From NCBI GenBank assembly GCA_001600615.1, contig BCKK01000002.1, forward strand, positions 2,324,809 through 2,388,808: a stretch of 64,000 bases of DNA, in the 5' to 3' direction. Origin of the DNA: Dioszegia crocea. Taxonomy: Eukaryota > Basidiomycota > Tremellomycetes > Tremellales > Bulleribasidiaceae. Position numbers and translations under genes: made by a program. Numbering within the stretch: position 1 is the stretch's first letter; every line of letters starts with the position of its first letter. The notes beneath the pieces are model-generated. The model made no database searches. It was given only the letters and a program-made list of their open reading frames with translations, and was not told the DNA's origin. Positions 59,722 to 64,000 of this stretch are shown piece by piece.

Positions 59722-60124
59722 GGTTCTGGTCGGTGAAGGTGGATACGGAGGAAGGGATGAGTCCGGGCGGGTGTGGGCGTGTTTTCGGGCGATAGGGGAA
59801 TAGAAGGCCAGTGATTAATCTCAGACCCTAGAAGGGCTCATCGATATCAGGCTGGACGAAGGCAGTCCAGCTAGCAAAGGTGAAGTAGTTGGTAATAGGT
59901 GTGATAGAGAATGTGATAGATGCGAAGTTCAGCGTGCAGTGGAGGCACAGTCGGAATTTCGATTGGCGAGTTAGACGAGATCTGATCCAGCTCAGTCGCC
60001 AGCGCCCTCTCTTGCTTCTTGCCTTCTTCTTTCCTTATAGACTTGCAGACCGAGTTATCAGCATCGCCACAGAGCCCACCCCGTTCTTCCAGACATATTC
60101 ACATCCAAAGCTTATCCCAACAAA
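59722..60124. promoter_or_regulatory. Shared promoter region of CMC1 and COA6
   Basis: The 403 bp between divergent start codons of two complex IV assembly genes. The arrangement suggests co-regulation. No individual element is assigned. Confidence 0.5.
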
Positions 60125-60613
60125 ATGTTCGGATTCGGCTCATCCTCCTCCGCATCCTCCTCGACCCCACCTCCCGCATCGGAACCGACCGTTGCACCTA
60201 CTCGAGAACAACGAAAACACTGCTGGGAATCACGGGATGCCTACTTTGCGTGTCTGGATAAAGGCGGAGTGATGGTTGCGGGAGGTCAAGAGCCTGGAGA
60301 GGCAGGATGTAAAGCTCAGAGAGGGGAATATGAGGTTCATTGTGGGAAGAGCTGGGTGAGTGTCTTTTATCTCAGGCATGATCTGCGGTCCATCTAGGAA
60401 GGCTCGGTCAAATGGGGACTCATTCTACCTGCTGTCTCAATAGGCCCGCGAAGCAACCACTTCCGATCATCATCATTCTCTGTCACACACCCATACTGAC
60501 TGCTGCAGATCGACTACTTCAACAAACGGAGAACGCTTGAGCTGAGACAAAAGGCCACGGTGGAAGCAGCGGCCAGGCAGAGAGACGCGAATCCGGCGAA
60601 TAAGGGACTATAA
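60125..60613 (+). CDS. COA6: Cytochrome oxidase assembly factor Coa6 (CX9C-CX10C)
   Basis: An IMS factor that helps metallate the CuA site of Cox2. Exons 60125-60355 and 60509-60613 give 111 residues. The cysteines read CWESRDAYFAC (CX9C) and CKAQRGEYEVHC (CX10C), the unequal pair that separates Coa6 from Cmc and Cox6b proteins. Then SWIDYFNKRRTLELRQK follows, as in the family. The N terminus is Ser/Pro-rich (SSSSASSSTPPPAS) and longer than in yeast. The intron (GTGAGT ... CTGCAG) lies between SW and IDYF. Diverges from CMC1. Confidence 0.93.
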
Positions 60614-60763
60614 CGAGGAGAGAACAAAGCATGGAAGGTTAAGGCCCAGGCGATTTCATCAGGACGCAGTAGCGGTCAATGCATATTTCACTTCTCACGC
60701 CTGCGGATGCTTCCCCCTTGTCATGCTGCGGTCCGATCAACGTTGCTCCGTGAGTTCTAGCGT

Positions 60764-62106
60764 TTACTTGAACAGCTCTTCGAGGACCTGGACATCAGCA
60801 ACAGCTCGACTTCACATGCTATGGCAAGGCGAAGACGAAACTTACGGTGTTCTCGTTGATGTTTGATATGTTGTTTCCCCGGTAGTTCATACGTTTCAAA
60901 ACACTTATCTGAGAGGGTCAGCCGTGTATCGCCGGCATCCCGTTGGAGTCTCGAGATGTGCACGCTCCAGCGAATCTCCTCCCTCAATTGTGTTCAAGAA
61001 TCTCTCTTGAGCCGGCCTCAAAATGTTCCAGCACCTCGTCTGCAATGGCCGGACATCAACTCACCACTTTGACCCTCTCGAATCCCATATCCACAAACTG
61101 CGCCACGCTCGCCTCGCTCAGCCCCGCCATCTCGGCATCTGTCACTTTCCGCGTACCGCCTCCACCGGCCGCTCCGCCACTTTGTAGTTTGTGGACCGGC
61201 GCTTGCGCATATGCCTGAGCCCAGTGCTTGGCTGTTGCAGCGAATGAAGCGCGATCGGACAGGAAGTGCTTTGCGACCTCGGCGTCTTGTGGGTCGTCTG
61301 GGACAGGTTCATTTAGCAGGGATTGTAGGGAGATCAGGGTGGATTTGAGGGTGAGCACCTGGAAGTCAGCCGAATTCCACTGCAAGTCCTATCGTAGTCC
61401 AGCTCACAGGTGACCAAGCGTCTTTGAGAATGTCTGGAATGTCAGTACGTGTCACGGGTGACTCTCAATTGACGAGCTTACCCAAGCAGATAGCGCCTGA
61501 TGCTGAGGAAACATTGGGGTCTGACGATGCGTAAGCTCATTCCTGAAATGCTTGATTTTGCAGCCACGTACGATAGACTTTCCTGATTGATGTCAGTATG
61601 ACGATACCAGTAAGTCACAGCGAAGCGGACGTACGTGATGAACTTCATTTTCACCGGCTGAAAGGGATAGGTCTCGGGAATGATGATATCCTATTCAGCC
61701 ATTAGTCTATTGAGCTGCAGATAGCAATAACCAAACGAACGACTTCGTAGTATCCTCCTTCATATGGCGTTTCTGGCTGTCTTGTATGAGCGCATTCTAT
61801 CCCAAGAATCACGAGTGCAAAGAATAGCTCACCGGTCCCGGGAATGCGCCAACGAGGTGAAAGGGGTTTTCATCAATCACTGAAATTCGTCAGCCCGCTT
61901 AAGCATCCCGAGCAGCTCATCGATAAGTGCTCCAAATACGCACTTTCTATTGATATTTGGCTGGTCTTGTCCTTCGCGCAATCTATAGCTTCAGCCGGGA
62001 TCACAGAGCCGCGGTGGCAACGAAGTCATCAGAAAATCGGGAGAGACCAGGCGTGTGACCGACCTCTAATCTCCTTCTGCACTCGGCGTAGTCGTGCATC
62101 AGACAT
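60764..62106 (-). CDS. UBC1: Ubiquitin-conjugating enzyme UBC1/E2-25K with UBA domain
   Basis: A class II E2 for K48 chains. From ATG 62106, MSDARLRRVQKEIR, DCAKDKTSQISIE, MIDENPFHLVGAFPGP and PETPYEGG-type segment follow over short exons. The HPN triad is in VYHPNVSSASGAICLDILKD, where the Cys of AICL is catalytic. LTLKSTLISLQSLLNEPVP and AKHFLSDRASFAATAKHWAQ complete the fold. The C-terminal UBA domain spans MAGLSEASVAQFVDMGFERV and ends NENTVLEELFK, with TAA at 60764-60766. Eight or so small introns were checked in frame at four junctions. Confidence 0.93.
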
Positions 62107-62314
62107 CTTAAGCGCGTAGTGTATCGATTGGTAGGTCTAGTCACAGTGATTGTATTGGATGACTATTATTTGTATGAAGGGTGGATGATGGTGGCAGAGG
62201 CAAGAGGCGAACATGGGGAATGTGGGGGAAATCTGACGTAAGCTGTCCCTCTCTCCAAGGAATCTTCAATTTCACATGATCGTCAATTGATCATACCAAG
62301 CAACACTTAGGAAC

Positions 62315-63733
62315 ATGGCAGGAGAGGCCAGCTACAACGCACAGGCTAGCAGCAGTCGATTGCCCGAGGATGTGGAGGTGAAGAGCGGAGGCGAAGCGGG
62401 AGACAGTGGGCACGCTATCAGCAAGAACGCAATGAAGAAGGCCGCTCGACAGGTAGGTCGTTTGCATCTCATGGTCGGCCAAGCGATACTCCACATCTCT
62501 GCGCACTCACACATATCTGACACTCGTGATATATTAGGATGTGACTTAGACTGACAGCACAGGCACGCATGGCTGAGCTGAAGCCCCTCAAACGTCAAGC
62601 CGAAAAGGTCCGTCGTCAAGCCCGCGCCCATGAGCTATCCTCGGGATACGCCGACGGGACATTGTCTGAAGCGGACAAAGAGATTTTCGAGGAGCGGAGA
62701 GCTCGAGAGAGGGAGAAGCGGAATGCGAAAAAGCTGGAGAAGATCGCTAAATCGAAAGGTGGGGACGGGGCTGCAGAGGGCAGCATGGGTGTATGGGGAG
62801 GCGCCGTGATTATGGATCTTGGATTTGACGAGATGATGACTGAGAATGCGAGTTCCTCGTCCTACCTGTAGAGAGACTAGGCTGACGGCTTCAGGAGATC
62901 GCCTCGATGGACTCGCAATTATCTTTCTCCTACTCCGTCAACCGAGTATCGGCACTACCCTTCTCAACCCTCATACATACGTCCGGCTCGATACCATCTT
63001 CTCCCCGTCTACTGGGACGTCTTGTAAATCGCGGTATCGAAAGGTGGAGCAGATGTCATTGGTATCCCGACAGTCTTGATGTGCTTGCCCGCCAGATGCA
63101 AAGCCCCGGAGACGAGGAAATGCCCCCGGGTCTGAAGAGAGGGCAGGAGCTGGTGTATCTCTCGGCGGACTCAGAGGAGGAGTTGACGACTCTGAGCGAG
63201 GGAGAGGTGTACATCATTGGTGGGCTTGTGGATCGAAACAGATACAAGGTACCTCCACTTCCAGCTGGACCGTTCAATCTCGAATGCAGGTGCTAATGCT
63301 GCAGAATCTATGCCAGAATAAGGCTGAGAGACTTGGTATACGTACGGCTAGACTTCCGATAGGGACCTATATCGAAAATCTGCCAACGAGGAAGGTCTTG
63401 ACGGTGAACCAGGTCAGTCAGGCGCTTCCATAGGCCGCGCAAGGACTAACTTCATGGCAGGTATTTGCCATTCTGGTGGAGTACAACATCCGGAAAGATT
63501 GGAAGGAGGCGTTTGAGACCGTTATCCCGCCCAGGAAGTTTGTCGAACGGAAGCGCAAGAGGGCAAAAGTCGGGGAGGGGGAGGACGGGCAGGAGGGCGA
63601 AGATGATGATGAGGCGGGAGTTGCGAGCGAAGATGAAGGAGAAGATGGGTCAGATCGGGCTGGGGAGACTGTGCCTGTGGGTGATGCGGAGAGTGGGATG
63701 CTATCAGACGAAGAGGCTTCGATGAATGTATAG
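62315..63733 (+). CDS. TRM10: tRNA (guanine-9-N1) methyltransferase TRM10
   Basis: Methylates G9 of tRNA using SAM via the SPOUT fold. ATG 62315; exon 2 starts ARMAELKPLKRQAEKVRRQ. The SPOUT part has WGGAVIMDLGFDEMMTEN joined to EIASMDSQLSFSYSVNRVSA, then HWYPDSLDVLARQ and VYLSADSEEELTTLSEGEVY, IIGGLVDRNRYK|NLCQNKAERLGIR, LPIGTYIENLPTRKVLTVNQ and VFAILVEYNIRKDWKEAFE. The C-terminal tail is acidic (EDGQEGEDDDEAG) and ends at TAG 63731-63733. The intron after MTEN begins GCGAGT, a GC-AG intron, because no GT donor restores the frame. Confidence 0.92.
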
Positions 63734-63904
63734 CCCCGGCAACATATAGCTGCTTCATGACGCACGGACTAGGGTTAGCTGTGCTGGTAGACGCGAAGGC
63801 GAACAAAGCACAAAGACCAGCATTCCCCTGTTGTTTGTTCACCTACTCACTGACCCACCTAGTCCACGTATCTTCCGAAGGCTACCGGCAAGCCCCTTCT
63901 CGAG

Positions 63905-64000
63905 ATGGCAGCAGGAATGTTCGCGGCAGCGACAAACCTCACAACCCAAATCTTCTCCAAGCCTACCTCGCTTTCGGCCTACACTCTCCATTCGGCAAGT
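63905..64000 (+). CDS. 5' end of an unidentified gene (truncated by window)
   Basis: ATG 63905 in a frame open to the right edge: MAAGMFAAATNLTTQIFSKP and then TSLSAYTLHSAS. The start resembles the N terminus of SCY1/SCYL2-like pseudokinases (MFxAAxx...YTLxS), but 32 residues are too few to call. The 170 nt between the TRM10 stop and this ATG look like a promoter with a pyrimidine-rich leader. Confidence 0.45.
   Translation, partial: MAAGMFAAATNLTTQIFSKPTSLSAYTLHSAS

Noticed and set aside
1..64000. CRISPR arrays, rRNA, tRNA, transposon ORFs (transposase, reverse transcriptase) or viral elements
   Set aside because: None was recognised in either strand by eye. A tRNAscan and repeat search would be needed to exclude small ones.

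Overview
The window is nuclear DNA of a basidiomycete fungus, most likely a Tremellomycete yeast (Cryptococcus/Kwoniella/Trichosporon side). Genes are packed on both strands. They are cut by many short introns, mostly 45-80 nt, with GTRAGT-like donors, CTGAC/CTAAC branch points and YAG acceptors. Almost every protein is a recognisable fungal housekeeping protein. STE50 has the SAM-RA-SH3-SH3 layout known from basidiomycetes (Ustilago Ubc2, Cryptococcus Ste50). No prophage, CRISPR, tRNA, rRNA or intact transposon was seen. Splice sites below were read by eye and checked by reading-frame continuity.

Left part (1-25.7 kb): the 3' tail of an unknown acidic-ended gene; a 1,925-residue DUF1765/UPF0592-type protein (-); STE50 (-); an ACOT9-like mitochondrial acyl-CoA thioesterase (-); an F-box-like protein (-); a PI-PLC X-domain phosphodiesterase (+); a CIA30/NDUFAF1 complex I assembly factor (-); a membrane dipeptidase M19 (-); IWS1/SPN1 (-) diverging from squalene synthase ERG9 (+); and a PITH-domain protein (-).

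Middle part (26-46.4 kb): a second F-box-like protein (+); REX4 exonuclease (-); the CCR4-NOT scaffold NOT1 (-); a GRX3/4-type Trx-Grx CGFS glutaredoxin (-) with a 1,463-nt intron that holds two same-strand ORFs; the translation release factor eRF1 (+), whose TGA stop is followed by 124 further open codons in frame; a UPF0658-type Golgi membrane protein (-); and the 60-residue ATP synthase subunit j (ATP18, +), split over four small exons.

Right part (46.4-64 kb): a 1.36-kb gap; SIN3 corepressor (+); a Gfo/Idh/MocA oxidoreductase (+) and a YSA1-type Nudix ADP-sugar pyrophosphatase (+), both with presequence-like N termini; an MFS transporter (+) whose promoter carries five CGGCAGA motifs and whose 3' end is followed by a decayed partial copy of itself; a divergent pair of cytochrome oxidase assembly genes, CMC1 (-) and COA6 (+); UBC1 (-); TRM10 (+) with a likely GC-AG intron; and the first codons of a further gene at the right edge.

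Themes: mitochondrial respiration recurs (CIA30, ATP18, CMC1, COA6, GRX4-linked Fe-S/iron metabolism), as does gene-expression machinery (IWS1, NOT1, eRF1, SIN3, REX4, TRM10). There is no sign of a gene cluster with one pathway. The most unusual signals are the GRX4 intron, the eRF1 extension, the MFS promoter motif array and the MFS remnant.
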